Positions 1-11,629 of a stretch of DNA of 64,000 nt are shown in pieces. The notes beneath the pieces were generated by a model. The model was not told where the DNA came from. It was given only the letters and a program-made list of their open reading frames with translations, and did not search any database. Source of the stretch: Amaurobius ferox (taxonomy: Eukaryota > Arthropoda > Arachnida > Araneae > Amaurobiidae); contig OX578146.1 of assembly GCA_951213105.1 (NCBI GenBank), positions 107,256,197 to 107,320,196 of the forward strand, written 5' to 3'. How positions within the stretch are numbered: the stretch's first letter is position 1; every line of letters begins with the position of its first letter. Made by a program: the position numbers and the translations under genes.

Positions 1-1080
1 TTATCTATTAGGTTCGGAGATATAAGCGTCCAAAGTGTTTACATTTTTCGTAGCGCTTCGATTTCAGGCAAAAGATATCCCAACTATAGATGTTATTGAC
101 ACACACATTAAAAAAAAAAAAAAATTACCAGAGAACATATACAGAAATTCAATTTTTAAAGAAACATTTCACAACATAATTAAAATATTCAATGAAATAA
201 TAAATAATGCAAACGTCGCACCCATAATTCTGCATCGAAATACATCTTTTCTCGAGCCAAATAAAAGCTAAAATAAAACAAAACAAAACAAGAAGGAAAT
301 AGAACTACCGAAAACGATACAAAAAATCACCTTTGCAATGCCTTTAAACCCTCCCCTCAAGTATTGGAATTGTACCCGATATTTGGAGGCATGCCCCGAG
401 CGCCGCCCCCAGGATCGGTTTCCGATAAAAATGTCCCCAATAAACGATTACGGAAAGCCGTCGTCGGGCAGGGGCTCCTCCAATTAAAACGGGGCGGCGA
501 CGATGAGTTACTTTTCAAACCGACCGCCGCTAAATTCATCATCATTCCCCCTTTTCTCAACTTGGGAAACTCTTGACAAATTGTTGACAGATGTTCCCTC
601 CAAGAGGTTCCCGACGTGTTGATATTATTTGAAAGAAAGAAGGGGAAAAAAAGTTTAAAACATCGTCCCGAGACGGGAAATCGTACCTTGAAGTCACACA
701 GAGCAGGCTTTGCGCGATTTGGGAGGTCTGGGTTCAACATTTTTTCTCCCGGGAGCCTTCAACGTTGACGTCACTCCCTCCACCCCCTCTCAATATCAAT
801 GGTAGATTTTGTAAAATTCAACTTAAATCAATGCTTGAATATATGAATATAAAACAAATTAATTCAAATCACATACTTTTAGAGAACATGAGAGTTGGCA
901 GAATCTAGGAGGGGGGAGGGGGTACACTCCCAGATTTCATTTTCCAATATAGACCCTATGGGAAACTTACGGAATTTTTCCATCAATAGGTGAAATGAAT
1001 GTTATGATCCCAACCCTTCTGCCTATGCCACTGCTGAGGATGAAACACTAGCGTATAAGCAAGAGTGTTCAGGAGTCACA
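1..1080. other. Unassigned sequence with a GC-richer block
   Basis: I recognise no gene or repeat here. Positions about 355-790 are clearly more GC-rich than their surroundings and contain two overlapping open frames on opposite strands. Neither translation resembles a protein I know, and neither shows domains, a signal peptide or membrane segments. The block could be a conserved non-coding element or remnant coding DNA; the sequence alone does not decide. Confidence 0.4.
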
Positions 1081-1400
1081 GTCTTAATCCTTACACAAAA
1101 ACATTGCACAGAATAGTCTTAATTCGTACACAAAAACATTGCAGAAAAACAGTCATAGTCTTAATCCTTATATAAAAACATTGCACAAAAACAGTCATAG
1201 TCTTAATCCTTACACAAAATCATTGCACAAAAATAGTCATAGTCTTAATCCTTCCACAGAAACATTGCACAAAAATAATCATAGTCTTAATCATTACACA
1301 AAAACATTGCACAAAAATAGTCATAGTCTTAATCCTTACACAAAAACATTGCTTACACAAAAATCCTTACACATGCACATAATCTTCCCACAAAAACATT
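1081..1400. repeat. 42-bp minisatellite, about 7 copies
   Basis: A tandem array of a unit close to 42 bp carries the recurrent core cattgcacaaaaatagtc followed by atagtcttaatccttac. Copies differ by a few substitutions, and the first copies are shorter. Because 42 is a multiple of three, one plus frame (1139-1402) stays open and would encode a 14-residue repeat (HKNSHSLNPYTKTL-like). Nothing else supports translation, so I call it a minisatellite and not a gene. Confidence 0.85.
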
Positions 1401-2689
1401 GACAATTCTTTCATTTTCCATTTGCCCCGAACAATATGTGCCATTGTCCCTAATTCGATCGCCACCCCCCATTTTCCATAATCCTGGCTATTATTTTAAA
1501 CAGATGAGAATGATATGATATGTATTAGTCAAAAGGGCAGATATGCAGAAGCGTATTTACTAATATGTGAACTAAGCAACCGCACAATGACCCGCCGTGT
1601 GAAAAGAATCGCCCCTCCTGGAATTTATCCGAATTGACAAGAATGAGAAAGGAATTTTTGAATAAGTAACGCTTTATTAAAATTCAATGCTTAGATCATT
1701 TAGAAAATAGAAGATTATATTGTCAAGACGCCCGAAGGAAATATTTTTGAAGTATTTAATCATGCCGCTGTCAACAGTTTTACAGCTTTTTTCTTTAGCC
1801 CCCCCCTCTGCTTTAATTTGCGACAAAATAATAATAAAAAAAAAATAAATAATAAAACAGAGCAGATCTTGAATTTGTTCAAATCCTTGTTTTCTTAAAT
1901 AAACATCAGCAGTATCTGAGAAGGATTTACAATTATTCAATTATTGTACTAAGATAAAAAGCTACTGTAAAATAATTAAAATTTAAAATAACAATTTTCA
2001 TTTCTAAATTAATTTGGTTACACACATCATTATTATTTATTTTACTTCATTAATTTATTTACTAATAATCAATAAATAATATTTAATAAATAAAAATATT
2101 GTTTAATAACAATTTAAAATAATTATTTGGGGTATTCGAATGTTCGCGATTTGATTCGAATTAAATTAATATTTATTAATTAAATATTAATTCGAATTCC
2201 GAGATCAAATATTGAATGATGATTCCGAGACCGATTCGAATAATATTCGAATTCCGAGAAAAGTGACATTCGCACATTTGTAATAAATTCCTCAATCCTC
2301 TCGCTTTCTTTACAGGCAAAACGTGATGTTACTCGGCGTCTTTTTCAAGCACATGACCGTAAACTAATTTCCTCCCTCCCATATTCTTGGCAGATCATGA
2401 GGAATACCAATACCCAAAAGTGTCCATTCACATATCTGGCATCGGGTATTGTCGTCTTCTTCGCTACATTATTGGTGCATTAGGTAGATGGGGGGGGGGG
2501 GGGGGGGGGAGAGTCCGAGCATCTCTCTCTGAAATTCCATCTCGTTACAGAATCCGTGGGGCTGTGCGAAACTCTTTTATTAATTCAGAAGGGAAGAAAT
2601 CGATCCGGTGTGCCGCGGCCACTTATCGAACAACGTCTCTGATAAATTGTATCCCCCGCCATTGTGAGTGTAACCCGATCCGGAGGATT
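1401..2689. other. Unassigned AT-rich sequence with a near-palindrome and a poly-G run
   Basis: No gene is recognised. Positions about 2154-2200 form an AT-rich near-palindrome bounded by TTCGAATT and AATTCGAA, and AATTCCGAGA recurs just downstream. A G homopolymer lies at about 2491-2509. Positions 2520-2700 are more GC-balanced and carry a short open frame without recognisable features. Confidence 0.4.
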
Positions 2690-2955
2690 CGGAATTTACA
2701 TAATTCATTCTTTTCCCTAATGAAAGTGGCACCCAATTAGGTTGAAAGCCGGCGAAAAAAGAGAGTGCTGCAGGACGGAGATAGTGAGGAAGGATTTTTC
2801 GCGTTTTTTTTTTTTTTTTTTTTCCCCCCCTCTCACTTTTAGAGAAAATGTAGGCAAGGATTAAGAGATTAAATTTTTCTCTTAATTCTTTCAGACAAGC
2901 ATGACCATTTTGAATGTGTTAAATTTTGCACCTTTATGATTCGGTTTTGCAGTAA
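2690..2955 (+). repeat. Interspersed repeat, copy 1 of a pair
   Basis: This stretch matches 4458-4720 in the same orientation. The shared landmarks, in order, are cataattcattct, cctaatgaaagtggcac, aatgtaggyaaggattaag and a block running from ctctt to attttgaa. Identity is moderate, with indels at a poly-T/poly-C run, so the duplication is old. No coding capacity or termini were found. Confidence 0.75.
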
Positions 2956-3318
2956 GAGATTGTTTGGTTACAATGACATAAGTAGGAAGGGGGGGGGGGG
3001 GAGATCATATTCCCATTGATCAGAGAATTATATTAGTTCTCCCTAGGGTCCACATTGGAAAACGAAATCCAGCACTCTAGCCCTCCGTTCAACCATACCC
3101 CCTCCCCCCCACCCCCCATCCTTCCTTTTTACCGAGATCCTGACTACGTCTATGTTTTGCTATGCTGGGAAAAAATGAGGTTCAACATTGTGTATATCCT
3201 ATGCAAAAGTTTTACATTTAAAATAAAAAAACGACTATTAACCTATTAACACCTGTATATTAAGGGATCACAAAGTTTTCAAGTCAAACCTTTAAAAATT
3301 CAGATTTTTTCCAAAAAG

Positions 3319-3319
<1 letters not shown>

Positions 3320-3363
<44 letters not shown>
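3320..3363. repeat. TA microsatellite
   Basis: An uninterrupted TA dinucleotide run of about 44 bp. Confidence 0.97.
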
Positions 3364-3365
<2 letters not shown>

Positions 3366-3692
3366 AAAAAGATAAAATTAAAAATAAAATAAAAATAGTT
3401 ATACTAATTTAAAACATGATCAGTGTCATACCCTGGTTCAAAAACAATACGGAGGAAAATTAAGTAAAGATGATATGAAAGGAAATATCAGACAAAAGGA
3501 AAACAATGCTACCATAAAAGACAAAATGATCTTAATTTTAAATATCAATAATACACATGAATTTATCAACATTCAGGAGCGATGCATACAAATCAAGTTC
3601 AAACAACAAAGGATTATCAAAATCTGGAGGTTCAAAATATTAAAATAATAAGAGAAAAGATACAATCCGAAAATATGAAATTGGATAGAAGC

Positions 3693-3732
3693 TCTGTGGA
3701 TCCAGCTTATCAAGGATCTTTGCATCCACAGA
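3693..3732. other. Perfect 10-bp hairpin arms
   Basis: CTCTGTGGAT at 3693-3702 is repeated as its reverse complement ATCCACAGAG at 3723-3732, leaving a 20-base loop. It sits inside overlapping short open frames on both strands (about 3573-3809) whose products I do not recognise. It may belong to an unidentified repeat. Confidence 0.6.
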
Positions 3733-3894
3733 GGTTCCAAATGTGTTTCGCTCAACGATACAGCCACATGGCCGATATATATATATGAATATTTTTCATT
3801 TTTTCGCATTTTAAAAGTCCAATGACCCCATCATCAATAAACCTATATAACAAAAATTTACAATTTCTCCTCTTGCGACGGTTATAAAATCATA

Positions 3895-3965
3895 ACCAAG
3901 GAAGGGCTCGAACATCCGACCTACGGATCTTGAGATTAGAGCTCTATTGATCGACACAGGAGGGA
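3895..3965 (-). repeat. Possible tRNA-derived fragment
   Basis: On the minus strand the sequence contains AGAGCTCTAATCTCAAGATC followed by a B-box-like GGATGTTCGAGCC, as in the D-arm-to-T-arm stretch of a tRNA. No complete cloverleaf can be formed. I read it as a decayed SINE head or tRNA pseudogene. Confidence 0.3.
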
Positions 3966-4379
3966 ACCTAACGATCTGTCACTAAGCCCGGATGGCTCAT
4001 TTGATAGACCATTTGTCTACAAATAGAAATAAGTTGTTGGTAAAAGAATTTATTACTCTATGCAACACTTTATAATAACGCTTGGGCATTCTTCTTGACC
4101 TTGATAAGAATAATATACATTAGAAAACACACAATAACGTTCTCTATCTGTTTGTCACGCTTGGCGACTAATTTGGCGTTTTGGCGATTAATTTGGCATA
4201 ATATCGCACACCTGGTAACATTTCAGTGTAACTCCATTAAGGAAATTTAAAAATTCCACCCAAATTCGCGATATTTCATAATCCCTGCCGCTTTATGCGA
4301 ATTATTAGTTTAATATTATCGATTCAAAATGCAGCAAGTTTAACTGTTCGTGGGACAAGTAAGTAACGCAATCTCCCCT

Positions 4380-4435
4380 CCCCCCTGTTTTCGAAATCCT
4401 GGGAGCCAAGTGCTCTACCAACTGAACCTAACACA
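4380..4435 (-). repeat. Possible tRNA fossil
   Basis: The reverse complement contains GGTTCAGTTGGTAGAGCACT and then GGCTCCCAGGATTTCGAAA. This resembles the D-arm and anticodon stem followed by a degenerate T-arm. The 5' stem and a complete acceptor stem are missing. It is a decayed tRNA gene or SINE head, not a functional tRNA. Confidence 0.4.
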
Positions 4436-4457
4436 TTGTAACTCAGTCAGGGGGTAT

Positions 4458-4720
4458 TTGATTTGCATAATTCATTCTTTCCCCTAATGAAAGTGGCACA
4501 CATTAGGCTGAAAGCCCAGGTAAAAGCATAATGGTATACGGAGATACTGTTGAGGAATATTAAATATCTATTTTTCCCCCTCCTAGGGAAATGTAGGTAA
4601 GGATTAGGGCATTGAGTTTTTCTCTTTTATGTCGAGAGTTCTCATCGAAGTGAATGCTTTTGGTTGAGCATAATCATTTTGAAAAGTGTTGAATTTCGCA
4701 CTTTTGTGATTTTACAACGC
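4458..4720 (+). repeat. Interspersed repeat, copy 2 of a pair
   Basis: This is the second copy of the repeat at 2690-2955, in the same orientation, and it lacks the poly-T expansion of copy 1. The two copies are about 1.77 kb apart. No termini or target duplications were detected. Confidence 0.75.
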
Positions 4721-6240
4721 ACTACAAGATGCTATGTTTGTTATTTTTAACACTTTCCTACATAGTTGTAAAGTGTTTATGACTTTAGTCATTCTTTCTG
4801 TCTGCCCGTTCGCATGATAATTGCCGTAAAATGACTTGACCAAAATGAAATTTCAGTATGTTGTCTGATAAACGGTCCGTGAGACATATGGGAATGAAAA
4901 TTAATAATATCACCCAATTAGTTTCAGATTCAACCCTGATTTAAAAAAAATGAACTACATTGAACCCTTTGAGACTTAATTTTTCGAACATTTAAAAGTG
5001 AAGTTAAAATTGACAAATTGCTTCGAAAATGTTAGCAAGTATTTAAATTATCACACAAAATGTAGAAAATAATTTTCAGTAAAATGTGCTGGGTAGTATT
5101 TTAAGGAAAAATGGAAATGGTATTTATACCCATTATATATGAAGAGATCACGTGACTCATTGCAAAATAAAATATGGCATCCATTTTTTTCCTACTATGT
5201 GTTAAGATCGTGATATTTAACGATCGTTTCAATTTATATTTAGTGTTGCATCCGTCATATAATCGCTTTATTTTTTAGTATTATTTGTGTATCTAAATTC
5301 TGTGCCAACACAATTGCAATATTTTTTATTTTAAATGATCACTAAACTGTGATGATTATTTCTACAACGAAGCCTAATTTTAATGTATGCAGAAGGTAAA
5401 CGAATAAAGGAATTGTAAGGTGAGTTGTATAAGAATTGCTGAATTTTTTGCACGCAAAATTAATTAACGCTGGAGTCTGGAATGTAAGTGATATGAATGA
5501 AAGATTCATTGATTTTACACAAAGAAGCAGACGATTCATATTTCGATGACGTCATTCGAATAAAATTCATTTTGATTTTCGATGAAGTTTTAAGTTTTCA
5601 AGTATAATAAATTACTGTAGCACTGTGATAATTTAAAACATATCAGCGCTGAATGTATCGCATTTCAGAGATGTTTAAATAAAATTGCATTTCAGTTGGA
5701 AAGTGTTTCATAATAAATGCTTTATGCACGATTGATCTTTTTTGTTAAAATATATGATTCTGAAACAATAAGAATGGGCTGCATGAAACGGACGTAAAAA
5801 TAAACTTATCTCCATTTGTGCACGAAAAGACATTATGCTTAAAAATGTTGAAAACAAAAATGCCGAATTTCTAAATAAATTATGGGCGAGAACTATCCGC
5901 CATCGTATCGACATTTTGACTTCCTCCTGTTGAAAACCCAGGCCGTCCGGCTCGTCAACAAGGACTTGAGCATCCATTTGGACGGCCGGGGACTTCCTCC
6001 TGTTGAAGAAGGAATTTGAATGAGAAAGTTAAAGTTGTAGTTAAGATTAATGGCCAAATATGTTGTAGATAAAAGGACGGGGTACGTGGATTCTCTATTA
6101 ATATTATTGGTGGGAGACAAAATTTGATGTGGTTACAATAAACGAATGGTATGAGATATAGGAATTTAGAACAAAAATTATGAAAGAACGTTATTAGGGA
6201 AGCTTAAAAATTCTGTTTCATATATATATTGAAAAATATA
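4721..6240. other. Unassigned AT-rich sequence
   Basis: No gene is recognised. At 4750-4780 a short inverted pair (CACTTT ... AAAGTG) resembles in layout the hairpin end of the R1 family, but similarity beyond it is too weak to assign. Within 5919-6008 the string gacttcctcctgttgaa occurs twice, about 72 bp apart, flanking a GC-rich stretch. Confidence 0.4.
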
Positions 6241-6249
6241 ATTTTAAGA

Positions 6250-7610
6250 AACACCATCTTTTAAACATTGTCTGCCGTACAAACAGGGTAGGGGGCCAGA
6301 TGGGGCTAAGTCCCCCCCCCCCCCAAATAAAAAAGGTATACTCAGCTCCCTTGATAAAAATATTAAATATACTATATAAAAATATAAAATATTAAAAATA
6401 CTAGTGATATGAAATTTCATATAAAATGACATTCAAATTTTGCAAATAAAATATTTCTTTGGTTTTTTTTTATAAATTACTTCGTTTTAAAGATTTTTTT
6501 TTAGCTAAATTTGTGATTATACTAATGATCCATTTATTTACATATTTAATTTAAAAATATTTAAAAATTATGACAACAGTATTTAGGATAATTTTGTATT
6601 ATTGTGGGGTTGGGTTAACTGTTATATATTTAATAGAGTCAAATCAACTGGCAAGTATGTAAGAGTTAATATTGAGCATTAACTTGTATTAACTTTCAGA
6701 ATGTTTCTACAAATTATTAACAGCTTTATTACTAGTTAATGCTTACATTAAAATCAATTATAATTATTATGTATGAATATTGATGTATGGCATGGCCCCC
6801 ACACCCTAGGACGGGCTCCCTGGCCAAAATTCTTTAAGGACCCCTATGGGCTGCGGGCCCTTGAACATAAGGACATAAGTCCCACTTATCTCCCTCCCTT
6901 TATCGCGGACCTTGAAAAAAAAACGAACATCCAAAGATTCATGGACAATTGAGCATTAATAATATATGGGTGGTGGTGGTGGGGTGGGGGTGGGGGGTTA
7001 GAAGCCGCTACCGTGAGTTACACAGGACCCTAAGATTTTGCATAGGGGCCCGGGAATTTTGTCAGCGCCCCTGAGTGTTTCTTCCTGAAAAAATGGAAAC
7101 GATGCGATGGTACTGCGATCGTGATTGATTTTTTTGTCACGCCATATTTTAAGGACAGTGACCGTGGACATATCCACGAATTGGGCCCTCTTTGATAAAA
7201 AAAAAATCATGTTACAGTTGTTATTTTTCACATTTCTCAAAGTCACAAAAACCTGTGCCTCCTTTTTTTTAGCAGCTGTCAATTAGTCAATTAGAAAAAA
7301 CCCTGAAAGGCGCCCGGCTCCGCCAGGCCCCCTTTCATATCCGTTTGTCCCGGGCCCCCTGTGTGTAGCCGTGCTAGCCACCCCCTTGTGGGGGCCATGA
7401 TATATGGTATCTATATGGATATTAATAATCAGCTCTTAGCTTGCAACTATAAATATGCAATTATTTGTTAATAATTTGTAGGAATTGAAATCTAACTATT
7501 ATGGTTTATAAATGCTAATGATTAATTGTGTTTTGGTAAGTCCCTCCTTTAAGACTTGAGCCTCCTATAAATTTCTCTCCAACCCCTCTTCAACATCGTT
7601 TCTGGCTATG
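6250..7610. repeat. Old interspersed repeat, interrupted copy
   Basis: The left part matches 26105-26390 over blocks such as ggtatactyag, gatatgaaatttcata and catccatttatttacatatt. The right end (about 7560-7615) matches the end of the same repeat through the shared string cgtttctggctatggcc. Between about 6790 and 7430 lies extra G/C-rich sequence absent from the 26-kb copy, probably a later insertion or divergent internal sequence. The short frames show no recognisable domain. Confidence 0.55.
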
Positions 7611-7615
7611 GCCTT

Positions 7616-8343
7616 GCGTACAAATAACCTTACGAAGGTCAAATCAACATCCAAACTAGAGATACAAATTGAAAAAAAAAAAGAGTCACAAGATTAAAAA
7701 AAAAACTTATTGCGACAAGATCTGTTCCTGCTGGGCTTAATTTCGTTTCAATTTCTTTTAATTCTTCGGCCGAGTTTGCATCGGGTGCCCAATGACAGAC
7801 ATTAGGAGACCAGAGATGCTTCCAATTTGACAGCAGCAATTAGGGACAGGGGCCCCCGTGGTCAGTAATTATGTGTTTCACTTTTACGTCTTCATTGCGA
7901 TTGGGATGGGGAAAAAAAATAAGCCAGAAGAAATGTCATTCCTTTGCGGTGGAAATGTCGCAGCATTTGTTTCTGCAGGAAATTAAAAAAAAAAAAAAAA
8001 AGTGGTATTTTGCAATTCTTGCAAAGAGACAAAGTGTGGTCTTGGTCCATTTGGCGCCAGTTTAGGAACAGAGGTGTAATATTTTATCCCGCAAGCCTAT
8101 AAATTTGAATTAGGATCGTTTTAACAAAAAGAATAAAGAAAATTCCACTCCCCCCCTCCCCGTTTGATATTCTTAATATTTTAGCAGGATTTTAAATAAA
8201 ATTAAACAAAATTAAATAAAATATTATCTGGAACATGCGTTTGCTCTCACATTCCTCATGAATTCAAATTCTAAAGTTTACTTGTACGACAGTCATTAAT
8301 TTTTTTTTTTTTTAAGTGTAACTTTTTCAGACCTAATATCCGA
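7616..8343. other. Unassigned sequence
   Basis: I see no gene, repeat boundary or RNA here. Short open frames at 7639-7839 and 7871-8065 on opposite strands lack recognisable features. A-rich homopolymers lie at 7670-7705 and 7984-8001. Confidence 0.4.
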
Positions 8344-8640
8344 GACTGCGATAGCCCAGTGGTTAAGGCGTCGGGATCGCACACGGTAATCACGGGTTCG
8401 ACCACCGAGGTTGTCCAAAACTATCTCCGTGTCTAATTGGGGAACGGACACATTAAAACTGTAGATTCAAAAGTCCATCCGAAAAGTGCTGGATTAAAGG
8501 AAGGACGGTACGGTCCTTATGGTTGCCACCCTCACTGGGTTCCTGTCTGAATTGGGTGGCACTGCCCCGGCTGTGCAAATAGTTGCCTGAGACTATCGGG
8601 TAGGTCGGACGGTTTGGGTGCGAAATAAAAGATTTTATAC
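8344..8640 (+). repeat. tRNA-derived SINE, plus strand
   Basis: A tRNA-like head carries a good pol III A box (TAGCCCAGTGG, 8352-8362) and a B box (GGGTTCGACC, about 8394-8403). It is followed by a tRNA-unrelated body containing GGACGGTACGGTCC and CACTGGGTTCC. The same body blocks recur in the minus-strand SINEs at 16 and 49 kb and in the Helitron-borne arrays at 31-48 kb, so all belong to one superfamily. A clear target duplication was not identified. Confidence 0.85.
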
Positions 8641-8794
8641 CAAATCACTCTTTTAAAATATTTCGTAAAAATTCTTAACAAAATTTATTTCTTTTGAAGT
8701 TGGCTATAGCTCACAGACGCCGATGAATTTTATCACCTACCCCTGTATATTATATGCTACTACCATTGTTTTGGGAATTTTCACATTTTTCCAT

Positions 8795-9110
8795 AGAAAA
8801 AAAATCTAATGTAGGCAGCACATGACTTTCCTTACAGGCTCAAATTCACATTCTCTTTATTCTTTAATAATTCATTAATGTTTAATTGCACAAAATAACA
8901 CTGAAAATTATTTGAAATGGTACTGAATTTCCCCTTTTAATTCAATTTTCGTTTTCATTTGGTAACTAACTAGACGCATTTTCGAAGGCGACGTAGCAAA
9001 GCTGTGAGAAAACTAAAATACCTCGAGAACGGCTAGTCCTAGAGTAATTTCGTTGGTCTTAGTCTTCCCATCGTCAAAATTTTCGAAACAAGCATTTAAT
9101 TGATATATTT
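8795..9110 (-). repeat. R1-family fragment
   Basis: It begins with the characteristic R1 end (aatctaatgtaggcagcac then atgactttcctta) seen at 54093, 55027, 60650 and 62800. It keeps a related central motif (ctcgagaacggctag) but is shorter and more diverged. Strand is given as minus because R1 is described here from its hairpin end. Confidence 0.65.
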
Positions 9111-9125
9111 GAGCATACGTGTTTG

Positions 9126-9164
<39 letters not shown>

Positions 9165-9171
9165 ATATATA
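9126..9171. repeat. TA/GT/TA compound microsatellite
   Basis: TA repeats, then about eight GT units, then TA again. It forms the left edge of a PLE fragment. Confidence 0.95.
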
Positions 9172-9282
9172 AATTTTATGGAATTAATGCATATCCTTCC
9201 AAATTCGTTATTAAAATTATCAACTCAGTGTATCAACTTCCACTCGATAACATTCAAGAAAACTTTCCCAATTATAGTGGCT

Positions 9283-9286
<4 letters not shown>
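9172..9286 (+). pseudogene. PLE 3'-end fragment between TA tracts
   Basis: The ~110-bp segment matches 13733-13862 at nucleotide level (shared attaaaattatcaactcagt, and attatagtg near the end). The 13.7-kb copy translates to the thumb end of a PLE reverse transcriptase, so this is the extreme 3' coding end of another copy, shorter and with deletions. TA tracts border both sides. Confidence 0.65.
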
Positions 9287-9334
<48 letters not shown>

Positions 9335-9335
9335 T
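9287..9335. repeat. TA then ATA microsatellite
   Basis: A TA run to 9312 followed by ATA trinucleotides to 9335, bordering the PLE fragment on its right. Confidence 0.95.
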
Positions 9336-10037
9336 AAAATTGTAAATCCAATGGTAGAATGTAAGAAGTAACTCATAATACACTATCTTAAAATTTGCCT
9401 ACAAAATACAATGAAATAAAGGAAATTCAACCATAAAGAGGAAATTATAAAACGTAATGCAGGACAAAGATAACAATAAAGACAACGATAACAATAAAGA
9501 CAAAGATAATCAACAAATTTCAAAGGGGAGGAATGAAAATAGGAAAACAAAAAAATCAAGCAAAAAAGCTTGCACGTAGAAGAGCTCTAGGCTTAAAAAT
9601 AGTTCATTTCGAAAAAATTCTTTTTCAAGTCCATATATCCCTTCTAAATGAACATAAAAATGCATGTTTCTGAAACACAAGATAGTTTTTATCTATAAAC
9701 TTGTGTTATATGGACGATAAGCATAAAGATTGGAAAAAAATATAGGAAATATAAATACCTTAAAATACACCTCTTAAAGTTCAACCATGACGAGTAATAT
9801 ATGACTAGACCAATGTTGCCATACGCAGAAATGAAAAGAAGTTATCTGTTGTTGCCAAAGAGATAACCGTAATAATAATAACCGTAATAATAAAAACAGT
9901 ACTGAGTAAAAGCAATAAAAAGAGGTATGCTACAGTTAAAGCTACAAAAGTAAAAGATGGAAATATATTATAATGTAAATTCAAGAGGATGTAGAAGTAT
10001 GGCTAAAATAAGATATTAAGGAGAGATTATGAGAATT
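9336..10037. other. Unassigned A-rich sequence, possibly PLE 3' UTR
   Basis: No open frame is recognised. It lies directly downstream of the minus-strand PLE, so part may be that element's 3' untranslated region (inference). At 9463-9512 an imperfect 18-bp unit (gacaaagataacaataaa) is repeated about three times. Confidence 0.4.
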
Positions 10038-10792
10038 TTAGGCTAATCGAAACTTATTAACTATTCCATTTACTAAATATGCTGGACATTCATAAAATTT
10101 ACTGGTAATTTTGAGGTTATTAATGTGCAAAGCATGAAATTTTTTATCTGATAATCTATAAATTCTAAAAAGTTGATTAAGTATAATATTTCGAAACAAT
10201 TGAATCGAGTTGCAGGAATTAAATGGTATTAATTTATTAATATTAAATTAAAAAAAATCTTTTTTGTCATATAAATTAGTAACTATCCCATTAGTGGGTT
10301 CTATAATTAGATTTAAATCCAAATAATTAATATTTTTACTAATAGATGTTTCATTAGGTATTAATTCCAAATTATCCGGATAGAAATCTATATCTATGAC
10401 ATAGTTATCAGTAAATACAAGACAAATCAGATCATCTACATATCTGTAAATTTTATAATCTGTTGAAGTAAAGAATTTTTCATATTGATATAGGTATAAA
10501 TTAGCTAACATACTGCTACTACAGCCACCTTGTGGAACACCTGAGACTTGTAAGTATAATTTATTACCTTGAAAAATATAATTATTGAAAAGAACAAAAT
10601 GAAGAAGCATAGGAAAATTGGTAAATTTAGTAAGATGATATTTATTAGTGATATAAGCATTTTATAAAGCTAAAATGACATCAGAAAGATCAGTAATTTT
10701 AATATTATTAAAGAGATCTTTAAAATCAAAAGTTTGAAATCCTATTATTTTACCAAATGTTTTTAATTTATTTTTTAATTCTTTACTACTAT
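10038..10792 (-). pseudogene. RT palm and thumb of the PLE
   Basis: Three frame pieces. First, motif A reads FQTFDFKDLFNNI, with the catalytic Asp codon at 10725-10727, and is interrupted by a TAA at 10662-10664. Second, the open frame 10610-10248 contains GVPQGG (motif B region), the catalytic YVDD box (10442-10431) and NYLDLNL. Third, after a shift at an 8-T run (10250-10257), a thumb-like stretch with FRNIILNQLFRI and LVNGIVNKFRLA ends at a TAA at 10038-10040. All three catalytic aspartates are still encoded, so the lesions are nonsense and frameshift changes, not active-site loss. Confidence 0.85.
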
Positions 10793-11629
10793 TTAGAATA
10801 ATTTAGTTATATCACTAGAATCTCGTAAATTACTATTTAGTACATTTAAATAATTTATTAAAAATTTACTAGCAGTAGTAGAGTATGAATTATGACCACT
10901 AGTTACAGTTCTAAATTTAATAGGATTTCTATGATATTTAGATATAAGCACAATATATGGAAATTTCAAAAATTTATTATTAATATCTAAATCACTATAC
11001 ATATTGATAATTTTCAATTTGATACTATTAACAGAGTGTGAATCAATTTTAAATAGACTATTATTTTTTAAATAATCTAGCAGATATTGAATATAGAATT
11101 TTGTACAAATAATAGCATAATTATTAGAGGCTTTATCAACATAAGTAATAACAAAAGATCTATGTAAATCATTAACAGAGTGTTTTATATTATCCATATT
11201 ATATATAGATCTTGATAAATTGATACTACAAATGGCATTTTTAATAGATCTTAAAATAGTAAATTTCCACATATTAAATGCTTCTAAAGGCTGAGCATAT
11301 TTAGAAGCTAATCCAAAAATATATTTATCAAGGTCAAAATTGATTGACTTTAAGACTTGTTTAGAATTATTACATGAAGGTAACCTGAATTTAGTGCCAA
11401 ATGACATTAAAGTTCTTAAAGATTTATCTTTAACAATGGCTAAGTCTCCAGTAACTATATGCCCCAAGTGTGGATTTATAAAATTAGCATAATTTTCAAC
11501 ACTACAATTACATTCACCATCTACATTTGTTGAGGAATCTTTGTCGACTGATAAGAGATTTTGAAATTGCATTATAATTAAAAATGGTTCTTCCAATAGG
11601 CTTGTTGTATTTAAAAGTTTTAGTAACAT
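10793..11629 (-). pseudogene. CxC domain and RT fingers of the PLE
   Basis: The longest open frame of the element (278 residues). Residues 1-30 are probably out of frame: the family-like block KPIGRTIFNYN lies in the neighbouring frame just upstream. From about residue 38 the frame is convincing. C40-N-C42 is the CxC motif, followed by GHIVTGDL (56-63), LRTLM and FGTKFRLP (77-84). The fingers motifs VDKASNNYAIIC (164-175) and PYIVLISKYHRNPIKFR (224-240) follow. The frame stops at 10793, and RT motif A resumes in another frame immediately downstream. Confidence 0.85.

Noticed and set aside
1081..1400. CRISPR-like array
   Set aside because: The ~42-bp units are contiguous without distinct spacers, and the genome is eukaryotic.
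8344..8420. Functional tRNA gene
   Set aside because: A and B boxes are present, but the cloverleaf arms do not pair properly and a SINE body follows.
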